Source: Haloimpatiens sp. FM7315 (GTDB taxonomy: Bacteria > Bacillota > Clostridia > Clostridiales > Clostridiaceae). From it: a stretch of DNA of 64,000 nt. The notes under the pieces were generated by a model. The model worked only from the letters and a program-made list of their open reading frames with translations. It made no database searches and had not been told where the DNA came from. The position numbers and the translations under genes are program-made. Below are positions 20,709-30,047 of the stretch, piece by piece (position 1 is the stretch's first letter; every line of letters begins with the position of its first letter). The DNA lies in NCBI GenBank assembly GCA_041861885.1, contig JBGVUE010000001.1:1352001-1416000 (forward strand), read 5' to 3'.

Positions 20709-21854
20709 ATGAGTAATTTGCTTCTGATAGCATTAAATACCTTAAAAATAACTTTTAGAAAAAAATCCTTCTTTGTACTCCTTCTTATGCCTATTGCTAT
20801 GGTTATATTGGCTATATTTGTAAATGGTAATGTTTCAAAAGGAAATATAAAAATAGGGGTATATAATAAAGAAAATAGTTATATTACAAAAGATATGGTG
20901 GCTAATATAGATAAAAACGAAAAGTTTAAAGTAATTGTGTTTAAGGATGAAAAAGAGCTAAAAAACAAAATTTCTGAAGGTAAGTTAACTTGTGGATTTA
21001 TAATACCAAATGATTTTTCAAGTAAACTATGTAAAGGAAAAATGGAAAATATAGATATTCTTTCTTTAAAAGGAGAGGATTCAACCATTTGGATTAAAAA
21101 TTATTTGAATTATTATATAGATAATTTAGTAGATATAAATAAAATATCTAAAGGAAATAAAGAAATTTTTATTAAAGTTTATAATGAGTACAAGAGAAAA
21201 AATATTAAATTAGAGGTTAATAAAGTTAAAGATGAGATTTCTGGAAAAAATATTACAACTCAAAGTACAGGATTCTTAGTATTATTTATGCTTATGGGAG
21301 CTAGTTCAATTTCAGCATTGATACTTGCAGATAAAAGGAGAAGAACTTATAGCAGAATTATAACTGCACCAGTTAATGCCAAAAAATATTTAGCTTCGAA
21401 TGCCCTAGCAAGTCTATTTATAATGGCAATTCAGTGCTTAATTGTAGTTATATCTATGGATAAAATATTTAAAGTAAAAACTTATATGCCAAATTATCAG
21501 CTTTTTATTCTTCTAATGTGTTTTGGACTAGTTGCAACTGGATTTGGAATGCTTATAGTAGCTTTTTCAGAAACTACTTATCAAGCAAGTAATTTATCTA
21601 CTTTATTAATAACGCCTACCTGTATGTTGTCAGGTTGTTTTTGGCCAATGAGTATAATGCCAGATGTTTTTAAAAAACTATCTAATGCGTTTCCACAAAG
21701 ATGGTTAATAAAGGCAATAGAAACAGTTCAAAGTGAACAGAATTTTAAAAGTGGTATAAAATATATATTTGTGTTACTGCTATTTGCTTTAGTATTTTTC
21801 TTAATTAGTGCTTTTAAATTCAAAAGTAAAAATAATTCTACTAAATTCATATAA
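20709..21854 (+). CDS. ABC-2 type permease, second subunit
   Basis: Paralogue of the preceding gene with the same layout. An N-terminal helix (FFVLLLMPIAMVILAIFV) and a long soluble insert lead to helices from about residue 190, starting STGFLVLFMLMGASSISALI. The TTYQASNLSTLLITPTCMLSGCFWP block is typical of the LnrN/YhgE-like C-terminus. 381 residues, intact. ATG 20709 has AAAGGAGG inside the end of the upstream gene, so translation is coupled. It ends the operon at a hairpin. Confidence 0.9.
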   Translation: MSNLLLIALNTLKITFRKKSFFVLLLMPIAMVILAIFVNGNVSKGNIKIGVYNKENSYITKDMVANIDKNEKFKVIVFKDEKELKNKISEGKLTCGFIIPNDFSSKLCKGKMENIDILSLKGEDSTIWIKNYLNYYIDNLVDINKISKGNKEIFIKVYNEYKRKNIKLEVNKVKDEISGKNITTQSTGFLVLFMLMGASSISALILADKRRRTYSRIITAPVNAKKYLASNALASLFIMAIQCLIVVISMDKIFKVKTYMPNYQLFILLMCFGLVATGFGMLIVAFSETTYQASNLSTLLITPTCMLSGCFWPMSIMPDVFKKLSNAFPQRWLIKAIETVQSEQNFKSGIKYIFVLLLFALVFFLISAFKFKSKNNSTKFI

Positions 21855-21861
21855 GTATTTT

Positions 21862-21890
21862 ATAAGAAACTAGATTATCTAGTTTCTTAT
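21862..21890 (+). terminator. Hairpin at end of the ABC operon
   Basis: ATAAGAAACTAGA (21862-21874) pairs with 21878-21890 around a 3-base loop. The following tail GTTGTATA is only modestly T-rich. Confidence 0.6.
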
Positions 21891-21964
21891 GTTGTATATA
21901 TTGGAAAATATAAAATATAATGTTATAATAAGAACAAATATCATAATGAATTTGAGGGATAAAT

Positions 21965-22498
21965 ATGAGGCAGTTATTTTATATTTGTTTTGTTACTGGG
22001 ATTTTGTATACACTCATTTCCGTGTTACTTGGGGGGATTTTTGATGTATGTAACATTGGAGTAGATCTTGATTTTAATTTTGAATTTCCTTTTTTATCTT
22101 TTCTAAAACCTGTTATAATAATGACATTTTTAATAGTTTTTGGAGGTATTGGACTTTTAGGGTTAAATAAAGGGTGGAAACATATTTTTCTAATAGCTTT
22201 TATTTTGGGTTTTGTTACTGCATTTTTAATGTGGAGGTTAGTTATAGTGAATCTCATGAAGGCTCAAAATACTAGTTGTGTAAATAGAAAAGAGTTAATA
22301 GGATTGACAGCTACTGTTATAGAAACTATAAGGCAAAATGGTATAGGAGCAATTAGTTACTCTGTAAATGGAAACAAGTATTCTTCACCTGCCAAAAATT
22401 CAGAAGATTATGAAATATCAAGAGGTAAGAAAGTAATAATAGTAAAGATTAATCAAAATATTTTTTATGTTAATCCCTTAGATGAATTAAAAGATTAA
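21965..22498 (+). CDS. NfeD-like membrane protein upstream of flotillin
   Basis: A 177-residue protein with three membrane segments (FYICFVTGILYTLISVLLGG, PVIIMTFLIVFGGIGLLGL, HIFLIAFILGFVTAFLMW). A C-terminal soluble domain follows: ELIGLTATVIETIRQNGIGAI and later GKKVIIVKINQNIFYVNPL. This looks like the OB-fold of YuaF/NfeD1b proteins, which are encoded beside flotillin in Bacillus; the family call rests on this layout and position. ATG 21965 has TTGAGGG upstream. It likely forms an operon with the flotillin gene 77 bases downstream and may shape membrane microdomains with it. Confidence 0.68.
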   Translation: MRQLFYICFVTGILYTLISVLLGGIFDVCNIGVDLDFNFEFPFLSFLKPVIIMTFLIVFGGIGLLGLNKGWKHIFLIAFILGFVTAFLMWRLVIVNLMKAQNTSCVNRKELIGLTATVIETIRQNGIGAISYSVNGNKYSSPAKNSEDYEISRGKKVIIVKINQNIFYVNPLDELKD

Positions 22499-22575
22499 AA
22501 TTTTTATAATTAAAAGATTCTAAAGTTAAGATTTTTGGGGCTTAGAAAAAGAAAATAAAAGGGGCGAGGTAGGAT

Positions 22576-23984
22576 ATGGAAAATTATATAGTGCCTATAA
22601 TTATATTAGTAGTTTTGCTACTTATTATAAGTATATTAATGTCAATGTGGAAAAAGTTCCTCAAGACAAGGCGGTAGTTGTAACAGGACTTAAAAAAAGG
22701 GTTATATCTGGTGGAGGAGGAATTGTAATTCCTATTCTAGAGAGGACAGATAAAATATCTTTAGAAAATATGAAAATTGAAGTTAAGATAGGCAATGCCC
22801 TTACGGAACAAGGTGTTGGAATAAATGCTGATGGAGTTGCTGTTATTAAAGTTAAATCTGATGTGGAATCAGTACTTGCAGCTGTTGAACAATTTAATAC
22901 TGGAAATGAGCAAAGAACAATAGCTATTATTAAGGATACATCAAAGGATGTACTTGAAGGAAAATTAAGAGAAATTGTTTCAAAAATGACAGTAGAAGAG
23001 ATATATAAGGATAGAGAGATGTTTGCATCAAGAGTACAAGAGGTAGCTGCAATTGATTTAGATCAAATGGGTCTTGAGATAAAAGCATTTACCATAAGAG
23101 ATATAGCTGATGAAAATGGATATTTAAAGGCTTTGGGAAAAGGAAGGATAGCTGAGGTAAAAAGGGATGCTGAAATAGCAGAAGCTGAAGCTGAAAAGGA
23201 AACTAAAATAAAGACATCAGAAGCTTATAGACAAGGTGAGGCTGCTAAACTTGTAGCAGAAACCTTAGTTTCAGAATCTTTAAAAGATAAGGAATTAAAA
23301 GTGCAATCCTACAGAAAAGAACAGGAAACAGCCAAAGCAGTGGCTGATTTAGCCTATGAAATAGAGGCAAATAAAGTTAAAAAAGAAGTTACTGAAACAG
23401 AAATGATGGTTCAAATTACAAAGAAAGAGAAAGAAATAAAACTTGCAGAGCAGGAATCCTTAAGAAAAGAAAGAGAATTAGAGGCTACTGTAAAAAAAGA
23501 ATCAGAAGCTGAAAAGTATCAGTCAATACAAGAAGCGCAGGCAAAGGCAGAGAGTATAAAGCTTGAAGGACAGGCAAGAGCTGAGGCTATGAAGCTTGAA
23601 GGTATGGCAAAGGTTGAAATTATAAGAGAAACAGGTAAAGCTGAAGCTGAGGCTATGCTTAAAAAAGCTGAAGCTTTCAAACAATACAATGATGCTGCAG
23701 TAGTTCAAATGATAATAGAAAAACTTCCAGATTTAGCTAAGAATATTTCAGAACCCCTTTCTAAGACAGAAAAGATAGTAATAATAGATAGCGGAAAAGG
23801 AGAGGGGCAAGGAGCTTCTAAGGTTACTGATTATGTTACTAGCATAATGACGAAATTACCTGAGACAGTTAAGGCTACAACAGGAATAGATCTTGTTGAT
23901 AAGCTTAAAAGTCTGGGAAATAAAAAAGAGGAGTCTAATTTAATAAGTGAAAAAATAGAGGATAAAAGTAAAGAGTTAGCATAA
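22576..23984 (+). CDS. floT: Flotillin family protein (FloT/YuaG type; one apparent frameshift)
   Basis: Scaffold of functional membrane microdomains. ATG 22576 (behind GGGGCGAGG) opens a membrane segment, NYIVPIIILVVLLLIISILM. One A is missing from the run 22651-22655; restored, the chain continues MSMWKKVPQDKAVVVTGLKK. The PHB/SPFH domain covers roughly residues 25-190. After it comes a long coiled coil of Ala/Glu/Lys repeats (AEAEAEKE, EAYRQGEAAKLVAE, EGQARAEAMKLEGMAKVE), and a C-terminal region with AVVQMIIEKLPDLAKNISEPL. Restored length is 469 residues. Repeat-rich flotillins are prone to assembly slips, but here the break is in a plain A run. It pairs with the NfeD-like gene upstream. 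Confidence 0.9.
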
Positions 23985-23989
23985 GTAAT

Positions 23990-24036
23990 AAGGGAAGATC
24001 GAACTTTTGAAATAGTAAAGCTTAGAACTTCCCTTT
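23990..24036 (+). terminator. Long-loop hairpin after flotillin
   Basis: AAGGGAAG near 23990-23997 pairs with CTTCCCTT near 24028-24035 around a large loop, followed by TGTTTT. Probable weak terminator. Confidence 0.5.
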
Positions 24037-24220
24037 GTTTTCAGGTTTAATTTAAAATTGAAAGTAATAACCTTGATATTTAAATTGCTGTTATCTATAA
24101 TAAAAATATGTAGTTTAAAGCTATATTTAAGTAAATCAGCTTTTTAAGCAAACTAACACTTTTTTTAAAAGTGGGATTTTGGTTTTCTAGTTGAATTTAA
24201 AAGTTAATGGGAGTGGTAAT

Positions 24221-25147
24221 ATGAATATATATAAAAGTGCATTGGATCTTGTAGGAAATACTCCTTTGTTAGAGCTTTCTAATTTAAAGGACAAATATAA
24301 ATTGAACTGTAGCTTACTTGGCAAGGTAGAGTATTTTAATCCAGGTGGAAGTGTAAAGGATAGAGTTGCTTTATCTATGATTGAAGATGCTGAAAATAAA
24401 GGCTTAATAAAAAAGGGTGATACTATAATTGAGCCAACAAGTGGCAATACGGGAATAGGACTTGCTTTTGTTTCGGCAATTAAAGGTTATAAATTAATAC
24501 TTACTATGCCAGAGTCTATGAGTATAGAAAGAAGAAAATTACTTAAAGCTTACGGGGCAACTCTTGTTTTAACGGAAGCTAGAAAGGGAATGAGAGGTGC
24601 TATTGAAAAAGCTGAAGAGTTAAAAAGTAATATAGAGAATTCTTTTATACCCCAACAGTTTGGAAATTTGGCCAATCCTAAAGCACATATAAAAACCACT
24701 GGGGAAGAAATATGGAGAGATACAGAGGGAAAAGTAGATATATTTGTAGCTTGTGTAGGTACTGGAGGTACAATAACAGGTGTAGGCAAAGCTCTAAAAG
24801 AAAAAAATCCAAGTGTAAAAATTGTAGCTATAGAACCTAGTAAATCTGCTGTTTTGTCTGGAGAAAAACCAGGAAGTCATAATATTCAAGGAATAGGAGC
24901 TGGTTTTGTACCAGATATATTAGATACAAATATTATTGATGAGGTTATAAAGGTAAGTGATGAGGATGCTTTTAAAATTACAAAAGAACTTCCTTTACTA
25001 GATGGTATTTTAGTTGGAATATCTTCTGGAGCTGCTTTATATGGAGCAATTGAACTTGGAAATAGAGAAGAAAATAAAGGCAAAAATATTGTAGTTTTAT
25101 TACCGGATACTGGGGAAAGATACTTATCTACGCCAATATTTGATTAA
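24221..25147 (+). CDS. cysK: Cysteine synthase (O-acetylserine sulfhydrylase) CysK
   Basis: PLP enzyme of fold type II that makes cysteine from O-acetylserine and sulfide in the cytosol. PLP-binding Lys lies in PGGSVKDRVAL; substrate loop is PTSGNTGIGLAF; the phosphate loop is GTGGTITGVGKAL; the C-terminal Ser is in LVGISSGAAL. I chose ATG 24221 (MNIYKSALDLVGNTPLLEL) since GGGAGTGG precedes it; an in-frame TTG 30 bases earlier has no ribosome site. This gives 308 residues, full length, intact. No cysE lies beside it. The 180-base leader is AT-rich and shows no T-box or S-box that I can recognise. Confidence 0.95.
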   Translation: MNIYKSALDLVGNTPLLELSNLKDKYKLNCSLLGKVEYFNPGGSVKDRVALSMIEDAENKGLIKKGDTIIEPTSGNTGIGLAFVSAIKGYKLILTMPESMSIERRKLLKAYGATLVLTEARKGMRGAIEKAEELKSNIENSFIPQQFGNLANPKAHIKTTGEEIWRDTEGKVDIFVACVGTGGTITGVGKALKEKNPSVKIVAIEPSKSAVLSGEKPGSHNIQGIGAGFVPDILDTNIIDEVIKVSDEDAFKITKELPLLDGILVGISSGAALYGAIELGNREENKGKNIVVLLPDTGERYLSTPIFD

Positions 25148-25279
25148 ATCTCCTAGGACTTTTATATATTGTTTTGTAAGTTATCTTTGTGTTAAAATCA
25201 TAAGGTGTGATTTATAAAATATATGAAAAATTATTATAAAGTTAGTAACATAAATAATATACACTAGAGGAGATAAAAG

Positions 25280-25927
25280 ATGAGATTAAGGAAAAAATGG
25301 TGGGCTAGACCAGAACTAGAAAAAAGCACTGCTTTTATATCAGAAGCTAAAAGTATGAAAGGTAAATGGCAGGAAGAATTCAAAAATAGCAATGATATTT
25401 ATTTGGAATTAGGTTGTGGCCGCGGTGGCTTTGTATCTAAGGCAGCGTTAAAGTATCCTGATAAGAATTTTGTGGCAGTTGATCTTAAAGATGAAGTTTT
25501 AATCTATGTTCTTAAAAAAATTCAAGAGGAAGAACTAGAAAACATAAGAATTACTGCAATGAATATAATGGGTATATCTGAAGTTTTTGATAAGGGAGAA
25601 GTAAAGAGGATTTACATTAATTTTTGTAATCCTTGGCCAAAAGATAGACATAAAAAAAGAAGGCTTACTCATACCAAATTTTTAAGTTATTACAAAGAAT
25701 TCATAGAAAAAGGCACTGAGATATGGTTTAAAACCGATGATGATGAGCTTTTTGAAGAATCATTGGACTACTTTAGAGAAAGTGGCTTTGCTTTAAAATA
25801 TTTAACTAGGGATTTACAAAGTGAGGACTTTAAAGAAAATATAGTTACAGAATATGAAGCTAAATTTAAAGCGGAGGGAGTTAAAATTAAGTTTCTAGTA
25901 GCAGAGCTTATAGAGCCTAAAGAATAA
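25280..25927 (+). CDS. trmB: tRNA (guanine-N7)-methyltransferase TrmB
   Basis: SAM-dependent enzyme that methylates G46 of tRNA. SAM loop [11 protein letters not shown] (about residues 41-51), VAVDLKDE, and the family signature [18 protein letters not shown] near 112-130; the tail carries [11 protein letters not shown]. 215 residues, intact. ATG 25280 follows GAGGAG. It stands alone between cysK and the DUF3892-like gene. Confidence 0.96.
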   Translation: MRLRKKWWARPELEKSTAFISEAKSMKGKWQEEFKNSNDIYLELGCGRGGFVSKAALKYPDKNFVAVDLKDEVLIYVLKKIQEEELENIRITAMNIMGISEVFDKGEVKRIYINFCNPWPKDRHKKRRLTHTKFLSYYKEFIEKGTEIWFKTDDDELFEESLDYFRESGFALKYLTRDLQSEDFKENIVTEYEAKFKAEGVKIKFLVAELIEPKE

Positions 25928-25988
25928 AATACATATATATTATTGAAATGGATAAAATACATATAAACATAATGAAAAGAGGGGTTAT

Positions 25989-26210
25989 ATGTATAATATA
26001 GTTGAAGTTATGAAAGATAATAAAGGTGAAATTGTCTCTTACAAATTAGATAGTGGAACTGTGCTAGATAAAAGTCAGGCAGTTTGTATGGCAAAAGAAG
26101 GTAAGATAGCAGGAGTTACAGTTTCTGTTTCTAAGTATGGAGAGGAGTACCTAAAAAGTATTCCAGATGGAGATAAGAAAAACAATTTAGATAATATGAC
26201 CGAAATGTAA
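25989..26210 (+). CDS. DUF3892-like small protein
   Basis: A 73-residue soluble protein: NIVEVMKDNKGEIVSYKLDS, then AVCMAKEGKIAGVTVS, ending polar. This matches what I know of the DUF3892 family of short beta-rich proteins common in Clostridium and Bacillus, of unknown function. ATG 25989 lies behind AAGAGGGG. A strong terminator follows directly. Confidence 0.65.
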   Translation: MYNIVEVMKDNKGEIVSYKLDSGTVLDKSQAVCMAKEGKIAGVTVSVSKYGEEYLKSIPDGDKKNNLDNMTEM

Positions 26211-26238
26211 AAAAATGCACCAAAAGGTGCATTTTTTT
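26211..26238 (+). terminator. Rho-independent terminator
   Basis: AAAAATGCACC (26211-26221), loop AAAA, GGTGCATTTTTTT. It begins right after the stop codon of the DUF3892-like gene. Confidence 0.9.
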
Positions 26239-26334
26239 ACTTTACTTTACTAAAAATAAAATAATATGGTACTATAAATATGTTGTTGTATTAAAAAATA
26301 GTTTAAAATGACCTAGAATATGGGGGGATATTGT

Positions 26335-27414
26335 ATGAAAATATTAGAAAAAACCCTTAATAGTATTGAGCCTTTAAGTGATGAAGCAATGAAAATAGCT
26401 TGGAATAGAATTGACAACTTAACTAAACCTATAGGGAGTTTAGGAAGGTTAGAAGAGATAGCGGCAAAAATTGCTGGTATTACAGGAAAAGTATTTCCAG
26501 TTATAAAAAATAAAAATATAATAATAATGTGTTCAGACAATGGAGTAGTTGAAGAAAATGTAACTAATAATTCACAAAAAATAACTCAGATAGTTACAAA
26601 TAATTTTACAAAGGACATAACAGGGGTAAGTGCTCTTTGTAAGTTTACCGGTTCCACTATGACTGTTGTAGATATTGGAGTTAATTACGATTTTAGTAAT
26701 TCACTTATTATAAATAGAAAAATATCTTATGGTACTAAAAATATAGTAAAAGGACCTGCAATGGATAGAGAACAAGCAATAAAAGCAATAGAAATAGGAA
26801 TTGAAATTGTAGATAAACTAGCAAAAGAAGGGGTAGATATTCTTGGAACTGGAGAAATGGGAGTTGGTAATACTACAACAAGTGCTGCGGTTTTAAGTGT
26901 ACTTTGTAGTCTTTCCCCTGAAATAAGTTGTGGAAGAGGTTCTGGCATTACAGATGCTCAGCTTAAATGTAAGATAGAGGCTATAGAAAAAGCAATAAAA
27001 GTGAATAATCCAAACAAAAATGATGTAATTGATGTTCTATCAAAAGTAGGGGGATACGATATAGCAGGTTTATGTGGATGCTTTTTAGGTGCTTCTAAAA
27101 ATAGAATTCCAATTGTTATTGATGGATTTATAGCTTCTTCAGCGGCTTTATGTGCATATAAATTAAATCCTTTATGTAAAGATTACATGTTTGCTTCTCA
27201 TTTATCAGCAGAACCAGCGGCTATACATATGCTTAAAGAAATCAATTTAAAGCCGTTATTAAATCTAAATATGAGATTAGGTGAAGGGTCTGGTTGTCCC
27301 TTGGCCTTTAATATAATTGAGGCAGCAATTTTTACAATGGAAAATATGGGAACTTTTGAGACCGCAAAGCTAGATAAAAGAGAATACATAGATATTAGAA
27401 AAGATACTAATTAA
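26335..27414 (+). CDS. cobT: Nicotinate-nucleotide:dimethylbenzimidazole phosphoribosyltransferase CobT
   Basis: Makes alpha-ribazole phosphate, the activated lower ligand of cobalamin. Family blocks: NLTKPIGSLGRLEEIA near the start, MCSDNGVVEENV, GTGEMGVGNTTTSAAV, GIDGF-like VIDGFIASSAAL, and the C-terminal MRLGEGSGCPLAF with the catalytic Glu. 359 residues from ATG 26335, which has GGGGGG 8 bases upstream; an ATG 15 bases earlier would lie on top of that site. First gene of a five-gene cobalamin set on one strand with short gaps. No cobalamin riboswitch fits in the 95 bases between the preceding terminator and this start. Confidence 0.94.
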   Translation: MKILEKTLNSIEPLSDEAMKIAWNRIDNLTKPIGSLGRLEEIAAKIAGITGKVFPVIKNKNIIIMCSDNGVVEENVTNNSQKITQIVTNNFTKDITGVSALCKFTGSTMTVVDIGVNYDFSNSLIINRKISYGTKNIVKGPAMDREQAIKAIEIGIEIVDKLAKEGVDILGTGEMGVGNTTTSAAVLSVLCSLSPEISCGRGSGITDAQLKCKIEAIEKAIKVNNPNKNDVIDVLSKVGGYDIAGLCGCFLGASKNRIPIVIDGFIASSAALCAYKLNPLCKDYMFASHLSAEPAAIHMLKEINLKPLLNLNMRLGEGSGCPLAFNIIEAAIFTMENMGTFETAKLDKREYIDIRKDTN

Positions 27415-27442
27415 ACTAAGTTTTATATAGGTTGGTGGTATA

Positions 27443-28032
27443 ATGAATATTTATTTTATAAGACATGGTGAGACTTTGGAAAATGAAAAAAGCACCTATT
27501 ATGGAAATCTAAATGTGGGATTAAATAAAAAAGGAGTAAGTCAAATAACAAAATGGGCTACTTTTTTGAAAATAAAACCATTAACAAGGTTTATATAAGT
27601 GATACTAAAAGAGCTAGAGAAACTTCAGCTATTATATTAAAAAAGCAAAGTGATTTAGTTTTTACAGATGTTAGGTTAAATGAGAGAAATTTTGGAGATT
27701 TTGAAGGAAAGACTTATGAAGATATTCTGAAATTTTATCCTGAGAAAGCCAAGGATTGGAAAAACGATTGGAAAAATTTTAGGCCACCTAATGGGGAAAC
27801 TTTCATGGAGATGTACAAAAGAGTTTGTGATTTTATGGAAGATTTAAAAAAAGCGAATTACAATAATGTCTTAATTATTACACATTCTGGAGTAATAAAA
27901 GGGGCTCTTTGTTATATTATGGACAATAATCCGGATTTGTTTTGGAAGTTCTCCTGTAAAAATGGAGATAGAATTTTAGTAAAATTAGAATATGATAATT
28001 TATTTTTAGATTCTATAACTCATGTAGATTAA
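27443..28032 (+). CDS. cobC: Histidine phosphatase, alpha-ribazole phosphatase CobC-like (one apparent frameshift)
   Basis: Phosphoglycerate-mutase-fold phosphatase, probably removing phosphate from alpha-ribazole phosphate, given its place between cobT and cobU. It starts MNIYFIRHGETLENE with the catalytic RHGE, has SDTKRARETSAII, ERNFGDFEGKTYE, and the second His in IITHSGVIKGAL. One A is missing from the run 27550-27553, which cuts the N-terminal third from the rest. Restored length is 196 residues. ATG 27443 lies behind GGTTGGTGG. Family members have varied substrates, so the specific role rests on context. Confidence 0.85.
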
Positions 28033-28077
28033 AAAAGCTGTTTTAATACAAAAAGAAGAATAAGGAGTGGTTGGTTT

Positions 28078-28626
28078 ATGGACAAGACTGTTTTAGTTAC
28101 AGGAGGCAGTAGAAGTGGTAAAAGTAGGTTTGCTGAAAATTTACTGAAAGAAACGGATGATGTTTTATATATAGCAACAGCTATAGTTACAGATAAAGAG
28201 ATGGAAGACAGGATAACAAAGCATAGATTAAATAGAAATAGAAAATGGGAAACTTATGAGGGGTTTATTGATTTAGAAGATGTTGTAGAGAAATGCAAGC
28301 ACAAAAATATAATGTTAGATTGTGTTACAGTTATGATAACAAACTTAATGTTTAATAAAAAAATTGATTTTGATAATATGACAATGGAAGAAGTAGATGA
28401 GCTTTTAACATATATTGAAAGTCAGTTTGAAAAATTTATATTAAAATCAAAGGAAAAAGGCATTAATTTGGTTATGGTAACTAATGAAGTTGGAAGTGGA
28501 CTTGTTCCCGAATATAAATTAAGTAGGATATTTAGGGATATTGCAGGGCTTACAAATCAGTTTATTGCAAAGCTTTGTGATGAGGTTTATTTAATATCCT
28601 GTGGACTTCCCTTAAAATTAAAATAA
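28078..28626 (+). CDS. cobU: Adenosylcobinamide kinase/guanylyltransferase CobU
   Basis: Bifunctional enzyme that phosphorylates adenosylcobinamide and transfers GMP to it. P-loop VTGGSRSGKSRFAE at the N-terminus, DCVTVMITNLM, and VTNEVGSGLVPEYKLSRIFRD with the family GSGLVP block. 182 residues, intact. ATG 28078 follows AAGGAGTGG. The next gene, cobS, starts within 16 bases of its stop. Confidence 0.94.
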   Translation: MDKTVLVTGGSRSGKSRFAENLLKETDDVLYIATAIVTDKEMEDRITKHRLNRNRKWETYEGFIDLEDVVEKCKHKNIMLDCVTVMITNLMFNKKIDFDNMTMEEVDELLTYIESQFEKFILKSKEKGINLVMVTNEVGSGLVPEYKLSRIFRDIAGLTNQFIAKLCDEVYLISCGLPLKLK

Positions 28627-28641
28627 ATGGAGATGAATGGC

Positions 28642-29390
28642 GTGAAGGAGTATTTAAGTGAGTTTATGCTTTATGTTCAATTTTTAACTAGAATTCCTAT
28701 AAATAGAAATCTACCTTGCGAAATGAGTAATTTTAAAAGAGGAATCATGTTTTTTCCAGTAATCGGTATTATAATTGGTTCTATCCAGTGGATAATATAT
28801 TTTTTACTTTCTAAGATAATGCCTATAAATATAGTTCCAGTTTTTATTATAGTGGCTTCATTACTCCTAACAGGAGCACTGCATGTAGACGGTTTTGGAG
28901 ATGTATTTGACGGCTTTTTTTCCTTTAAAGGTGGAAAAGAAAAAATTATAGAAGTAATGAAAGATAGTAGAATAGGGACATATTCTTGTATAGCCATTGT
29001 AATCAACATTCTTTTGAAATATATAGGATATTTTAATCTAATAGTTAAAGGCAAAGCTATATGGATAATAATTATACCAGTAATTGCAAAAGTTTGTGTA
29101 GTTACTATATGTTATTTTGGAAAAAAGCTAAGCTTACTGGCTCTGGAAATGTATTTATAGAAAATGTAGGCCTTAGGGGGTTGATTTTAAGTTTTATTGT
29201 AGGTGTAGCTGTTGTCTTACCAGTAACTGGGGCCAAATACTTTTCTATTTTAGCTATCTTGAATTTGTTTTTGACCTTTTTAATTAATAAGTTTTGCAAT
29301 CATTATATAGGGGGACATACAGGGGATACTTTAGGATTTACTAGTGAGTCTATAGAAATATTTACCTTGATTATTATGTCAGCAATCTAG
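28642..29390 (+). CDS. cobS: Cobalamin-5'-phosphate synthase CobS (one apparent frameshift)
   Basis: Membrane enzyme that joins adenosyl-GDP-cobinamide and alpha-ribazole to form cobalamin. N-terminal FMLYVQFLTRIPI, the catalytic acidic loop ALHVDGFGDVFDGFFSFKGG and MKDSRIGTYS are all present, with about seven membrane helices. One A is missing from the run 29121-29126; restored, the chain continues FGKKAKLTGSGNVFI to GGHTGDTLGFTSE and ends at 29390, 249 residues. I take GTG 28642 as start (VKEYLSEF) because GGAG lies 9 bases before it; ATG 28627 and 28633 are upstream alternatives with no ribosome site. Confidence 0.92.
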
Positions 29391-29450
29391 AAAACTAGTA
29401 TTTTTGTTAAATAATTTAATAAAAAGTTATGCAAAAGGGAGATGCTTTTT

Positions 29451-29966
29451 ATGGATAAAGGATATGTTCATGTTTACACAGGAAATGGAAAGGGAAAGAC
29501 TACTGCAGCATTTGGACTTGCTATAAGAGCTGCTATGGCTGGTAAAAAAGTATATATTGGTCAATTTATTAAAGGTATGAAATATAACGAAACAAAGATA
29601 CAAAACTTTGTTAAGAATATCACCATAGAACAATTAGGAAGAGACTGTTTTATAAATAAAAAACCTGATGAAGAGGATTTGCGTTTAGCAAAAGATGGAC
29701 TTGAAAAGTGTGGGAGAATATTAAAGTCAGGGGAATGGAATCTTGTTATATTAGATGAATTAACTATTGCTTTGTATTTTAAATTAATTAGTATTGATAG
29801 GGTAGTTGAAGTTATAAAAAACAGAAATCCATCTGTAGAAGTTGTTATTACAGGAAGATATGCTAAAGAGGAACTTTTGGATATTGCAGATTTAGTTACA
29901 GATATGGAGGAGGTAAAACACTATTATACTAAGGGGGTTTTGTCTAGGGACGGAATAGATCACTAA
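29451..29966 (+). CDS. cobO: Cob(I)yrinic acid a,c-diamide adenosyltransferase (BtuR/CobO/CobA type)
   Basis: Attaches the 5'-deoxyadenosyl group to Co(I) corrinoid. P-loop YTGNGKGKTTAAFGLAIRA at the start, FIKGMKYNE, VILDELTIALYF, VVITGRYA and EVKHYYTKGV at the end, all CobO/BtuR family blocks. 171 residues from ATG 29451; GGGAG lies 11 bases upstream, whereas ATG 29442 would be only 2 bases from it. Last gene of the cobalamin set. No corrin-ring genes or btuBFCD transporter genes are in the window, so salvage of cobinamide is possible but unproven. Confidence 0.93.
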   Translation: MDKGYVHVYTGNGKGKTTAAFGLAIRAAMAGKKVYIGQFIKGMKYNETKIQNFVKNITIEQLGRDCFINKKPDEEDLRLAKDGLEKCGRILKSGEWNLVILDELTIALYFKLISIDRVVEVIKNRNPSVEVVITGRYAKEELLDIADLVTDMEEVKHYYTKGVLSRDGIDH

Positions 29967-29990
29967 ATAATATGAAGATTTAGTAATTAA

Positions 29991-30015
29991 TTTTTGTAAT
30001 AAAATATTACAAAAA
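29991..30015. repeat. Inverted repeat after the cobalamin set
   Basis: TTTTTGTAATA (29991-30001) and TATTACAAAAA (30005-30015) form a perfect 11-bp palindrome with a 3-base centre. There is no T run after it on the plus strand. It lies between cobO and the SDR gene and may be a weak terminator or an operator. Confidence 0.4.
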
Positions 30016-30047
30016 TAGTTTTAAATTATAAAAAGGAGATTATATAT

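Noticed and set aside
23985..24220. T-box or S-box leader before cysK
   Set aside because: No T-box GGTACCGCG-type core, no terminator of the right form and no SAM-riboswitch features seen.
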